From a virus: a DNA stretch of 20,258 nucleotides. Below the pieces are notes generated by a model. The model was not told where the DNA came from, searched no databases, and saw nothing but the letters and a program-made list of their open reading frames with translations. This document shows positions 7,685 to 15,749 of the stretch, in pieces (the first letter of the stretch is position 1; the number at the start of each line of letters is the position of its first letter). The translations under genes and the position numbers were made by a program. The DNA lies in the IMG/VR virus record IMGVR_UViG_3300020411_000617, positions 1 through 20,258 of that record. One strand, 5' to 3'.

Positions 7685-9087
7685 TGAATAAAAAAGGACA
7701 TCATAATCATGTTATAAAAGTCAGGGACGAGTTAAACAAACAAGGTCCTGGTTTTTGCTTGGCCAAATGGTATCAAGTTACTATGCACCTACATACAGGA
7801 GAAAATCATTCTTGTTATCACCCATTGGTTCATAAAGTTTCATTAGAAGAATTAAAAGAAAATCCACAAGCATTACATAATTCTAAATGGAAAAAACAAC
7901 AACGAAAAACAATGTTAGAAGGTGGCAGACCTAATGAATGTTCTTATTGTTGGGGTATTGAAGACTTGCCAGGAGATAATATATCTGACAGACATTTAAG
8001 ATCATCAGAACCATGGGCATTGCCGTTACTAGAACAAACTAAACAAAAAGATTGGAACGAAGATGTTTATCCTACAAACTTAGAGTTGAGCTTTACTAAT
8101 AAATGTCAATTTAGATGTAGTTACTGTGCACCAATGGCAAGTTCTAGTTGGTTTAAAGAAACAAAAAGACATGGTGATTGGCCATTGCTAGAAGATGTTA
8201 ACAGAAGCCAATATAATATTAGCAAAATGTCTGAGCCTGGAAATTATTATGAAGATGAGGAAAACAATCCTTACATCGAGGCATTTTGGAAATGGTTTCC
8301 AGATTGTTATCCACATTTAAAAGTTCTTAGGTTTACAGGTGGTGAACCTCTAATAAGTGAGAACGTTTTTAAAGTTATTGATTACATCAAAGAAAATCCT
8401 AAAAAAGATTTACAGTTCTCAGTTAATACAAACATGGGAATACCTAGAAGAAACTTAGATAGATTTGTTAAGTCTGTTACAGAACTTTTAGAAGATAAAA
8501 AGATACATGATGTTAAAGTTTATACAAGTGTTGACACATGGGGCAAACAAGCAGAATGGATTAGAAACGGATTGGACTTAGAAAAACATGAAGAAAATGT
8601 AAAGTATTTTATGGACAATACTTACAATTCTAAAATAGGATTTATGATTACATTTTGTTTATTAAGTATTCCTAGATTTAACTTACTTTTAGATCATATT
8701 TTAGAACTAAGAAACATATATAATAAAGGAGAACAAAGAGTAACATTTGATACTCCATATATGTTAGAACCTCCACACTTAACAGCATTAATAGGTGATG
8801 AATGGTTTATGGAAAAACTAGATGAACATTTAGCATACATGGAGTCCTTAGTTGACGATACAGACATTAATAAATTTTCAACTCTTGAATGGTTAAAATT
8901 CAAACGAGTAGTTGAATGGATAAAAGCAAATCGCTATAAAGGAGAAAAGTTATATAAAAATAGATTTGACTTTGCTTTATTTGTAGATGAACATGATAGA
9001 AGAAGAGGTACAGATTGGTTTGAAGCCTTTCCGGAAATTGAGAACTTCTATTGGGATTGCGGAAGGAAACCTGTAACATGGAAATAA
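7684..9087 (+). CDS. Radical SAM protein with N-terminal twitch-type cysteines (copy 2)
   Basis: This 467-residue protein is the closest paralogue of copy 1. The radical SAM site is C141-QFR-C145-SY-C148, with GGEP at 219-222. N-terminal cysteines C25, C44 (NHSCYHP), C86 and C89 (NECSYCW) likely bind an auxiliary cluster. Shared landmarks with copy 1 run the whole length, including NPYIEAFWKWFPDCYPHLKV before GGEP and the C-terminal DRRRGTDWFEAFPE motif. The start codon overlaps the previous stop by one base (TAATG). Tandem duplication of an ancestral gene with the orphan gene inserted between, or duplication of a two-gene unit, would explain the order. The substrate is unknown. Retention of all cluster cysteines argues that it is active rather than a relic. 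Confidence 0.9.
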   Translation: MNKKGHHNHVIKVRDELNKQGPGFCLAKWYQVTMHLHTGENHSCYHPLVHKVSLEELKENPQALHNSKWKKQQRKTMLEGGRPNECSYCWGIEDLPGDNISDRHLRSSEPWALPLLEQTKQKDWNEDVYPTNLELSFTNKCQFRCSYCAPMASSSWFKETKRHGDWPLLEDVNRSQYNISKMSEPGNYYEDEENNPYIEAFWKWFPDCYPHLKVLRFTGGEPLISENVFKVIDYIKENPKKDLQFSVNTNMGIPRRNLDRFVKSVTELLEDKKIHDVKVYTSVDTWGKQAEWIRNGLDLEKHEENVKYFMDNTYNSKIGFMITFCLLSIPRFNLLLDHILELRNIYNKGEQRVTFDTPYMLEPPHLTALIGDEWFMEKLDEHLAYMESLVDDTDINKFSTLEWLKFKRVVEWIKANRYKGEKLYKNRFDFALFVDEHDRRRGTDWFEAFPEIENFYWDCGRKPVTWK

Positions 9088-10343
9088 AAGACAAAGATTC
9101 ATTTTGTGTATATCCCTGGGTTCATACACATCTTAATACAGAAGGAGACGTTTATCCTTGCTGTGTTAGTTGGACACCTGAAAGACAATCCAGAATAGGT
9201 TGGTTAAAAAAAGATAGTTTAGAAGATCTTTTTAACAACGACAAAATGAAACAGTTACGATTGGATATGATGGAAGGTAAGAAACGACCTGACATTTGTG
9301 ATAACTGTTACAAGAGAGAAGATGCTGGATTCCATAGTGCAAGACAAGGAGCAAATATAGACTTTAAAGATGAGTTAGACACTTTAATTGCTTCTACACA
9401 TGAAGATGGATATGTTGAACCTGTAATTAAAAGCTGGGATATTAGATTTAGTAATTTATGTAATTTAAAATGCCGTTCATGTGGACCTATGTTTAGTAAT
9501 ACATGGGCACAAGAAGAAAAGAAAGCAGGCGCTCAAATAGATAGTATTCTTATACACCCAATAGAAAATGATACTGACCCAATGGAAAATCAATATGATA
9601 ATGTAGAAAAAATATATTTTGCAGGTGGTGAGCCTTTAATTATGCCTGAACATTATACAGTATTACGAGGTTTAATTGATAAGGGTGTTGCACACAAAGT
9701 TCATATAATTTACAATACTAATATGACAAAATTAGATTATAATAATAATGATATATTAGAATTGTGGAAACAATTTAAAAAGGTAGTGTTAGGTGTTAGT
9801 ATAGATGCAGTAGGACCTAGAGCAGAATATATTAGACATGGTATGAAGTGGAAAGTTATAGAAGATAATTTAAAGAAACTAAAACAGTATTGCCGAGATC
9901 AAGGTAACTTATTTTATTATTTTAGCCCTACAGTAAGTTTACAAAATATACATCACATGACAGATATGCATCGTTATTTAGTTGAAAATAATTGTATGAG
10001 TAATATAGATGCTGTGATGTTTAACATCTTATTACAACCCTTACATTATGATATGAGAGGGTTACCCGATATGATTAAAGATGAAATAACAGACAGAATA
10101 GACGAACATATAGAGTGGTGTACAGAAAACGGTAGTAAAGAAGTTCCTGGAATGGATATGAACGCAATAAAAGAATTTAATACTCTTAAAGACTACATAC
10201 AACAACCTATAGAGTTTGATAAAAATAGTTTTGTTAATTATACAGAAATGTTAGATAAAAGACGAAACGAATCATTCACAGATACTTTTCCAGAATATGC
10301 TGAGTGGTATAAAACTATAAGACAGGAATGGAATGACAGATAA
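9078..10343 (+). CDS. Radical SAM protein with N-terminal twitch-type cysteines (copy 3)
   Basis: The start at ATG 9078 (421 residues) is preferred over an upstream TTG at 9051. It has AAGGAAA about nine bases before it and gives an N-terminus, MEIKDKDSFCVYPW, aligned with copy 4 (MTDKVSKTFCILPW). The radical SAM site is C128-NLK-C132-RS-C135, with GGEP at 183-186. Auxiliary-cluster cysteines are C10, C28-C29, C74 and C77. The second subfamily (copies 3-5) shares the C-x17-CC and CxxC spacing, which differs from copies 1-2. The C-terminal motif is DKRRNESFTDTFPEYAEWY. It overlaps copy 2 by 10 bases and copy 4 by 11. The reaction and substrate are unknown. A peptide- or protein-modifying role is the common theme for relatives. 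Confidence 0.9.
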   Translation: MEIKDKDSFCVYPWVHTHLNTEGDVYPCCVSWTPERQSRIGWLKKDSLEDLFNNDKMKQLRLDMMEGKKRPDICDNCYKREDAGFHSARQGANIDFKDELDTLIASTHEDGYVEPVIKSWDIRFSNLCNLKCRSCGPMFSNTWAQEEKKAGAQIDSILIHPIENDTDPMENQYDNVEKIYFAGGEPLIMPEHYTVLRGLIDKGVAHKVHIIYNTNMTKLDYNNNDILELWKQFKKVVLGVSIDAVGPRAEYIRHGMKWKVIEDNLKKLKQYCRDQGNLFYYFSPTVSLQNIHHMTDMHRYLVENNCMSNIDAVMFNILLQPLHYDMRGLPDMIKDEITDRIDEHIEWCTENGSKEVPGMDMNAIKEFNTLKDYIQQPIEFDKNSFVNYTEMLDKRRNESFTDTFPEYAEWYKTIRQEWNDR

Positions 10344-11631
10344 AGTTTCAAAAACATTTTGTATTTTACCATGGATACATTTACATTCATGGCCCAATGG
10401 TACGGCTAAGTTATGTTGTCTATCAGACTTTTCTGGTGATGTAGGAGACTTAACACAAGAAACAATAACTGAAGTACAAAATAATGACACAATGAAAAGT
10501 ATTAGGAAGTCTCTTCTTAAAGGTGAGAGAGTTGACTTTTGTAAGTCATGTTATAAATTAGAAGATGCTGGTATTCAGAAAAGTTGGCGACGCGACTTTA
10601 ATACAAACTTTGACCATTTAATTGAAGATAGAATTAAAAACACATTAGAAGATGGCACACTCAAAGATCCTAAAATATATTATATGGATTTTAGATTTAG
10701 TAATTTATGTAATTTAGAATGCAGAACATGTGGAGGAGATTTAAGTAGTTCTATAGCTGCAAGAGGTTCCGATAGAGCTTTGACAAGAAACGTTAAAGAA
10801 GAATATAAAGCAAAAGGAATACTGTCTAAGTCTGAAAACATTATTGCTTATTCAGGTGCACCTAAATATAATAATTATTTTAATGAGGAAATAAAAGACC
10901 AACTACATACTGTTGAACAGTTTTATTTTGCAGGAGGAGAGCCGTTACTACAACCAGAACATGCACAAATATTAAAATATTTAGTAGATAATAAACTATT
11001 TAAAAAGACATTAATATATAGTACAAATGCTACTTCTTTTGTTTATAAGAAGCATGACTTTTTTGAGGATTGGAAAAAGTTTCAGGCAGTTAATGTTATT
11101 CACAGTATTGATGGTCATCATAAAGTTTTGGAATATATAAGGCAAAATGGAATACACGACAAAATATATCCTAACTTAGAAAAATGTATTGCACAACCTA
11201 ATATAAAAGCAGAAATATGTCATGTTTTAAGCATATACAATGCGTGGGAGTTTTTTGATTTCTTAGAATATATAGATGACTACATACCCCAACTTAATTC
11301 GTTTCATTTAAACTTTGCTTTTGGAGAACATAATGCAATAGGATTATTACCTGACTTTGCTAAAAAAGAATTATTTAAAAAGTATGAAGAACAATTTGAA
11401 ACTAATGAGTCATGTAAGAAGTTTTTATTATGGCATGGTGAACATACAGATAAGATAGCTAACTTTAAAGAAATGGTAGAGAATCAATATCCATCTGATA
11501 GAAAGCGGTTTATATGGGAAGAATTTATAGATAGAACTAATAGATGGGATAAATTATATAACAAGAAACTAGAGGACCACATACCTTGGTTGGCGGATGT
11601 AATAAGAAGATATGAGTCAGGACAGCGATAA
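10333..11631 (+). CDS. Radical SAM protein with N-terminal twitch-type cysteines (copy 4)
   Basis: This is a 432-residue protein. The radical SAM site is C126-NLE-C130-RT-C133, with GGEP at 201-204. N-terminal cysteines C10, C28-C29 (KLCCLSDF), C70 and C73 (DFCKSCYKLEDAG) match copy 3 position for position. A longer insertion (about residues 134-190) separates the cluster motif from GGEP. The C-terminal FPE motif of the sister proteins is degenerate here (DRTNRWDKLYNKKLEDHIPWL), suggesting a diverged substrate or partner. It starts at ATG 10333 inside the end of copy 3. Function is as for the other copies: a radical-generating modification enzyme of unknown target, cytoplasmic and oxygen-sensitive by family. 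Confidence 0.9.
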   Translation: MTDKVSKTFCILPWIHLHSWPNGTAKLCCLSDFSGDVGDLTQETITEVQNNDTMKSIRKSLLKGERVDFCKSCYKLEDAGIQKSWRRDFNTNFDHLIEDRIKNTLEDGTLKDPKIYYMDFRFSNLCNLECRTCGGDLSSSIAARGSDRALTRNVKEEYKAKGILSKSENIIAYSGAPKYNNYFNEEIKDQLHTVEQFYFAGGEPLLQPEHAQILKYLVDNKLFKKTLIYSTNATSFVYKKHDFFEDWKKFQAVNVIHSIDGHHKVLEYIRQNGIHDKIYPNLEKCIAQPNIKAEICHVLSIYNAWEFFDFLEYIDDYIPQLNSFHLNFAFGEHNAIGLLPDFAKKELFKKYEEQFETNESCKKFLLWHGEHTDKIANFKEMVENQYPSDRKRFIWEEFIDRTNRWDKLYNKKLEDHIPWLADVIRRYESGQR

Positions 11632-13159
11632 TGTAAAACTCGGGTTCAACCCGAATAACAAAAGATGTGTCCATGTGGATACAGGCATAAGGCTATTTAA
11701 CGATGGTACAACAATGTTCTGCTGTCAAAGTAATGAACAACTTACTACAAAAGATGGCACAATAGGAAACATACAAAAACATACCATACAAGAAATAAGA
11801 GAAGGTAAAAAAGCTAAAGAAATAAAACAAGCTTTAGAAGACGGTTTTGAACATCCTAACTGCTCTAAATGTTGGAATGAAGAAGCGTCTGGAATGAAAA
11901 GTAAAAGGTTAAGAGACAATCAAGAAAATCCGGATCTTATAGACTCTGTTGAATTAAAAAATATGGAGATTAATCTAGGTAATATATGTAATATGAGATG
12001 TAGAACTTGTGGGCCGTGGTCTAGTAGTTTATGGGGTCAAGAATATTATCAACAAATGCACACATTTAGAGGACCTAGAGATGAACTTATTCCTACCATG
12101 GAGAAAAAAGTCTACAACAAATGGTTGGGTCAATTTAGTAAATCATATAATGATGAATCTAAAGTATGGGAAGAACTAGACAAGTATTGGAGTGAACTAA
12201 AAAATATAGACATATATGGAGGCGAACCTTTCCTTGTAGATAAACAATGGCAAGCTCTTAAAAAGAATGTAGATAGTGGTGTAAGTAAAAAACAAAATCT
12301 ACACTTTAATACAAATGGCACAGTTTACGATCCATCTAAAATAGAAATTATGAAAGGATTTAAAACTTGTAAAATTAGTTTTTCTATAGACGGCAAAGAA
12401 GAACAATATGAATATATTCGTAACCCAGGCAAATGGGAACAAACAAAGGCAAACTTATTACAACATGTTAAGATAGCAAACCAAACACCTGGTTGGTCTG
12501 TCATTGTATGTATTACTATTAGTTTCTTAAATGTTTACTATTTACCAGAGTTATTAGAGGAGTTTATGGATATGAATGTTTATGCTTATGTAAACTTTGT
12601 CCATGAACCAGCATTTTATAAAATACAAAACTTAAGACCAGATCTAAAACTAGCTGTCAAAGAGAAATATCACAATAGTAAAATATGGAATCCTACATTT
12701 GATGATAAAAAAACACATGCAACAAAGTATGCAAATGGTGTAACGAGTTATGAAACATCAAAAGCACAATTAGAACAAGTTATTAACTTTATGGAAATAA
12801 AAAAATGGAACCCTAGTTCATATAAAGAGTTCGTTTATATGACAGCAAGAGGTGATGAATACAGAAAAGAATCATTTAAAGATACTTTCCCCGAATGGTG
12901 GGATTTAATATATAATGATCCTTATACAGAAGACTTAGATGATAAGTTTCGTACATACAGATCACACGATACAGATCACCCTGTACAAACTAAAAACATG
13001 GATATTGAAAACTTATATAATAAGATAGAAAATAAACTCTATAATAACTATAGGCCAGGTGACCCAACAGCGGCACCTGATTATTTTACAATCAAAAGAG
13101 ATAAGCATAAGTGGTTTGCCAATTCAGAAAGATTACTAAATGGAGATGAGGAAGTATAA
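11612..13159 (+). CDS. Radical SAM protein with N-terminal twitch-type cysteines (copy 5)
   Basis: At 515 residues this is the longest copy. The radical SAM site is C126-NMR-C130-RT-C133, with GGEP at 203-206. N-terminal cysteines are C19, C37-C38 (MFCCQSNEQ), C84 and C87 (NCSKCWNEEASG), the same pattern as copies 3 and 4 with a nine-residue N-terminal extension. RKESFKDTFPEWWDLI near 420-435 carries the shared FPE motif. An extra tail of about 80 residues, hydrophilic and rich in Asp, Lys and Asn, follows and is absent from the other copies. It may bind a partner. It overlaps copy 4 by 20 bases. It is the last enzyme of the block, followed three bases later by a small hypothetical gene. Confidence 0.9.
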   Translation: MSQDSDNVKLGFNPNNKRCVHVDTGIRLFNDGTTMFCCQSNEQLTTKDGTIGNIQKHTIQEIREGKKAKEIKQALEDGFEHPNCSKCWNEEASGMKSKRLRDNQENPDLIDSVELKNMEINLGNICNMRCRTCGPWSSSLWGQEYYQQMHTFRGPRDELIPTMEKKVYNKWLGQFSKSYNDESKVWEELDKYWSELKNIDIYGGEPFLVDKQWQALKKNVDSGVSKKQNLHFNTNGTVYDPSKIEIMKGFKTCKISFSIDGKEEQYEYIRNPGKWEQTKANLLQHVKIANQTPGWSVIVCITISFLNVYYLPELLEEFMDMNVYAYVNFVHEPAFYKIQNLRPDLKLAVKEKYHNSKIWNPTFDDKKTHATKYANGVTSYETSKAQLEQVINFMEIKKWNPSSYKEFVYMTARGDEYRKESFKDTFPEWWDLIYNDPYTEDLDDKFRTYRSHDTDHPVQTKNMDIENLYNKIENKLYNNYRPGDPTAAPDYFTIKRDKHKWFANSERLLNGDEEV

Positions 13160-13162
13160 AAT

Positions 13163-13465
13163 ATGACTATTATAAGTAATGTTATGGACAATGTAATACA
13201 ATTTAAACAGAAACCTAAAGTCATTAAAGGCTATAGAATGTCTTTCTATGAAGAAATTGAGATAGATATGGCCCTTATTTGCGTAAATACATTCGGTTTT
13301 GATGAAATTGGATACACTAGAAAAACACTAAAACAGTTAGACCCATTATATATAAAAAGGTGTTTAATACAAGGATATAACTCCGATTTAGTATCAAAAC
13401 ATGGACGAAACATTATAAATAGAATTATAGACGCAATGGAAGAAATATCCATAGCAGTACATTAA
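13163..13465 (+). CDS. Small hypothetical protein at the end of the radical SAM block
   Basis: This 100-residue protein starts at ATG 13163, three bases after the last radical SAM gene, with GAGG upstream. It is mostly helical by appearance, soluble and basic overall, with no signal peptide and two scattered cysteines. The C-terminal half (KTLKQLDPLYIKRCLIQGYN...GRNIINRIIDAMEEI) looks like a small helical DNA- or protein-binding unit, but I recognise no family. It is too long and lacks the core-like end expected of a classical short RiPP precursor, though it is the only small gene attached to the block and so the only candidate of that kind. Function unknown. Confidence 0.65.
   Translation: MTIISNVMDNVIQFKQKPKVIKGYRMSFYEEIEIDMALICVNTFGFDEIGYTRKTLKQLDPLYIKRCLIQGYNSDLVSKHGRNIINRIIDAMEEISIAVH
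13414..13421 (+). promoter_or_regulatory. Possible late promoter inside the preceding gene
   Basis: An exact TATAAATA lies 52 bases before ATG 13474. A start near 13427 would give a 47-base leader containing the AAGGAA binding site. It sits in coding sequence, where such boxes are expected by chance in AT-rich DNA, so support is weaker than for the intergenic boxes. Confidence 0.35.
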
Positions 13466-13473
13466 GGAATATA

Positions 13474-13797
13474 ATGCCAACATACGTTTTTGAAAATACA
13501 ATAACAGGTGAAGTATTTGAAAGCTTTATGGGTATCTCAGAGGCTGATAACTACCTGGAAGACAATCCACACATACGCAAACAAATAACTGCTCCGGCAA
13601 TAGTTAGCCATAGAGGTGGTGACCGAACAAAAACAGACGATGGTTTTAAATCAGTATTATCTAGAATTGCAGATGCTAATCCAACAAGTCCAATGGCAGA
13701 TGACTTTGGTAAGAAGGATGCAAAATCTGTAGCAATTAGGGACTCGTTAAAACGAGTAAAGAAAAAATTAGGCCCGATCATGGGCGACAAGGGTTAG
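13474..13797 (+). CDS. FmdB-like small phage protein lacking zinc cysteines
   Basis: This 107-residue protein begins PTYVFENTITGEVFESFMGISEADNYL, which resembles the start of the FmdB-type zinc-ribbon proteins and of a small protein common in marine T4-like phages. The ribbon cysteines are absent: there is not one Cys in the protein. Residues NPHIRKQITAPAIVS and a DDGFKSVLSRI helix follow, then a basic C-terminus (RDSLKRVKKKLG). Function is unknown, possibly nucleic-acid or protein binding. AAGGAATATA precedes ATG 13474. It is followed by a 60-base gap before phoH. Confidence 0.65.
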   Translation: MPTYVFENTITGEVFESFMGISEADNYLEDNPHIRKQITAPAIVSHRGGDRTKTDDGFKSVLSRIADANPTSPMADDFGKKDAKSVAIRDSLKRVKKKLGPIMGDKG

Positions 13798-13826
13798 GAG
13801 GTACTTACGAAAAATTATTTTTGTTA

Positions 13827-13835
13827 TGTTAAAAT
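13827..13835 (+). promoter_or_regulatory. Possible extended -10 promoter for phoH
   Basis: TGTTAAAAT fits an extended -10 (TGn plus a TATAAT-like hexamer). A weak TTACGA lies 19 bases upstream. The expected start is about 15-20 bases before the phoH ATG, with AGGAG retained in the leader. It lies in a 60-base AT-rich gap with no terminator visible. It is tentative. Confidence 0.3.
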
Positions 13836-13857
13836 CATTTAACAGGAGAAAATATAT

Positions 13858-14598
13858 ATGGCTAGGAAAAACTTAGCGTTAGTACAAGATAATAAAACAA
13901 GAAAATCAACCCCACTTAAAGTCAAATATACGGATTTAAAAAGAATAGATCCAATCACACAAACACAAAATGACTTTTTCCAATTATACAAAAGAAAGAA
14001 TGCTTTACTGTTACATGGCTCTGCCGGTACAGGAAAAACTTTTATTGCATTATATAAAGCATTAGACGATGCCTTAGGTAAAGGTGGTCCATATAATAAA
14101 GTTATAGTCATTCGTTCAGCAGTCCCTTCAAGAGAGATAGGACATTTGCCAGGAGATTATGACGAAAAGATAGATGTGTATTCTATACCATATCAAAATA
14201 TGTGTGATGAATTGTTGCCACAAAAACAGCAACCATTCCAAAGATTGTCTGAACAGAAGTATCTATATTTCATGTGTACTTCTTTTGTACGGGGTATTAC
14301 ATTAGATAACTCTGTTATAATTGTTGACGAATGTCAGAATATGAATGACATGGAAATTAACAGTATTATGACAAGAGTAGGACATAGTTCAAAAATCATA
14401 TTTTGTGGAGATTATAGGCAAACAGACTTATACAAGAGTAATGACAAATCAGGACTTAAAAAGTTCATACAAATAGCAGAGGATATGCCCTCATTTGGTA
14501 CAATAGAATTTGGACCAGAAGACATAGTTAGGTCAGATTTAGTCAAGGAATACATACTTGCAAGGGTAAAATACGAAGATAAATTTGAAAATACTTGA
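13858..14598 (+). CDS. phoH: PhoH-like ATPase
   Basis: This 246-residue protein carries a complete PhoH core. Walker A is GSAGTGKT at 54-61, a conserved VIRSAVPSREIGHLPGD segment lies at about 84-100, the Walker B-type VIIVDECQN is at 153-161, and the sensor-like IIFCGDYRQTD is at 180-190. Marine T4-like phages very often carry this gene, which has been linked to phosphate starvation, although its real function (RNA-related ATPase/helicase activity has been proposed) is unsettled. No extra RNA-binding (KH) or PIN domain is attached. ATG 13858 has AGGAGA upstream. It is followed by a sigma70-type promoter for the next gene, so it probably ends its own unit. Confidence 0.93.
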   Translation: MARKNLALVQDNKTRKSTPLKVKYTDLKRIDPITQTQNDFFQLYKRKNALLLHGSAGTGKTFIALYKALDDALGKGGPYNKVIVIRSAVPSREIGHLPGDYDEKIDVYSIPYQNMCDELLPQKQQPFQRLSEQKYLYFMCTSFVRGITLDNSVIIVDECQNMNDMEINSIMTRVGHSSKIIFCGDYRQTDLYKSNDKSGLKKFIQIAEDMPSFGTIEFGPEDIVRSDLVKEYILARVKYEDKFENT

Positions 14599-14606
14599 AA
14601 AAATGC

Positions 14607-14635
14607 TTGACATTTGGTCCTAAAGAGTGCATAAT
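14607..14635 (+). promoter_or_regulatory. Strong sigma70-type (early) promoter
   Basis: A perfect -35 TTGACA (14607-14612) is separated by exactly 17 bases from CATAAT (14630-14635), a five-of-six match to the -10. Transcription would start near 14642 and leave a 29-base leader with the GAGG binding site for ATG 14671. It lies in the 72-base gap after phoH. It suggests host-polymerase early transcription of the hypothetical, nuclease and oxygenase genes that follow. Confidence 0.75.
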
Positions 14636-14670
14636 ACATGTATATTAAATAAAAAAGTGAGGAAATTAAT

Positions 14671-15072
14671 ATGGAAAAAGAGCTAAATACACTACTAAAG
14701 GCAATAGCAGAAGACTACAGACGTTGGAATACAGCTTCTAAAAGAGCTAATGATTTTAGTTTTGACGTAGATGAAAAAGTTGCTGAATTTGAAGCAGGAC
14801 TTGAAATTAAAAAAGGCCGTAAATTCATTAAAATCTTATGTGAAAACAGAGTTTGGGGTTTCGTTAATTTAACTCATGAAAGGTTTAGAGAGGGTGATAT
14901 CCTAAAAGCAGCAGGTTACAATGCTCCAGCTCTTAATAGACCAAGAGGCAACATTTTTGAAAACTATAGCGTTGCTTGGACTGGACCACATTATATAGCT
15001 GGATATTCAGCAGGTGGTTCTAGAGAAGATGGTCTTAATAGAGGCAACTCTCAAATTGTGATAAATAAGTAA
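14671..15072 (+). CDS. Conserved marine-phage hypothetical protein
   Basis: This 133-residue soluble protein starts at ATG 14671 with GAGG eight bases before it. The N-terminal 50 residues are helical (LNTLLKAIAEDYRRWNTASKRANDF). The middle (KFIKILCENRVWGFVNLTHERFREGDILKAAGYNAPALNRPRGNIF) reads as a compact beta-rich domain that I recall in other marine phage genomes, including single-stranded-tail podophages and myophages, without known function. The end is Gly- and Ser-rich (IAGYSAGGSREDG). It is the first gene after the best sigma70-like promoter in the window, so it is probably made early. A host-takeover or DNA-metabolism role is possible but unsupported by any motif. Confidence 0.7.
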   Translation: MEKELNTLLKAIAEDYRRWNTASKRANDFSFDVDEKVAEFEAGLEIKKGRKFIKILCENRVWGFVNLTHERFREGDILKAAGYNAPALNRPRGNIFENYSVAWTGPHYIAGYSAGGSREDGLNRGNSQIVINK

Positions 15073-15086
15073 TAGGACTTTTTATT

Positions 15087-15749
15087 ATGTTTAATCATGT
15101 ATCGTTAGATATTGAAAAAATAAAAACGAAGAATACTCCTAACGGACGGAGATATGAGACACCAACAGGTGAGCTCTATCCGTCTGTTACGACAATTCTT
15201 TCACATAAGACGAAACCATTCATACAACAATGGAGGAAACGAGTGGGTGCAAAAACTGCAGATAAAATATCAAGGCAGGCATCTACACGAGGTACTTCAA
15301 TTCATAAATTGTGTGAAAGTGCATTAAAGAATTTACCTGAAGATACAGATAGGTTAAGTCTTTTAGATCAAGAAATGTACAAAGAATTTCGTCCCAAGTT
15401 GAATGATATAGATAACATTCATGCACTAGAAACAAAATTGTATTCTGACCATCTAAGACTTGCAGGGCAAGTGGATTGTATTGCAGAATATAATGGCAAA
15501 TTATCTGTAATAGATTTTAAGACATCTAAGAAAAGAAAAACAAGATCACAATGCTATAATTACTTTATACAATGTTCAGCTTATGCTATTATGTTTGAGG
15601 AAAGAACAGGAATACCTGTTGACCAAACTGTAATTTTAATGGCACAAGAAGATGATGGTCCTGCTATTTGGGTAGAAAAAAGAGATGAATGGGTGCCCAA
15701 ACTTATGGAAGCAAGAGACGCATACGAAGAACATTTGAGTAATGTATAG
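15087..15749 (+). CDS. PD-(D/E)XK exonuclease of the RecB/Cas4 type
   Basis: This 220-residue nuclease has the RecB-like core: RGTSIHKLCE at 68-77 (the early His-containing motif I region), LETKLYS near 114-120 supplying an acidic residue, GQVDCIAEYNG with D130, and VIDFKTSKKRK with D143 and K145 as the D-E/Dxk signature. Q155-Y-N-Y-F and QCSAYAIMF near 163-170 match the following helix motif. These residues coordinate Mg2+ for 5' or 3' DNA exonuclease action. There is no helicase domain and no four-cysteine iron-sulfur cluster of the Cas4 or AddB type. T4-like marine phages carry similar genes, probably for host DNA breakdown or recombination. AGGA precedes ATG 15087. The end overlaps the next gene by eight bases. 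Confidence 0.87.
   Translation: MFNHVSLDIEKIKTKNTPNGRRYETPTGELYPSVTTILSHKTKPFIQQWRKRVGAKTADKISRQASTRGTSIHKLCESALKNLPEDTDRLSLLDQEMYKEFRPKLNDIDNIHALETKLYSDHLRLAGQVDCIAEYNGKLSVIDFKTSKKRKTRSQCYNYFIQCSAYAIMFEERTGIPVDQTVILMAQEDDGPAIWVEKRDEWVPKLMEARDAYEEHLSNV

Noticed and set aside
13163-13465. The small gene after the radical SAM block as a RiPP precursor peptide
   Set aside because: At 100 residues, with no leader/core division, no repetitive or glycine-rich core and a conserved-looking helical body, it does not resemble a precursor. Kept only as a hypothetical protein.
13742-13757. Hairpin ACTCGTT-AA-AACGAGT within the FmdB-like gene
   Set aside because: The stem is short and in coding sequence, the loop is only two bases and no T-tract follows. 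It is not placed as a terminator or regulator.
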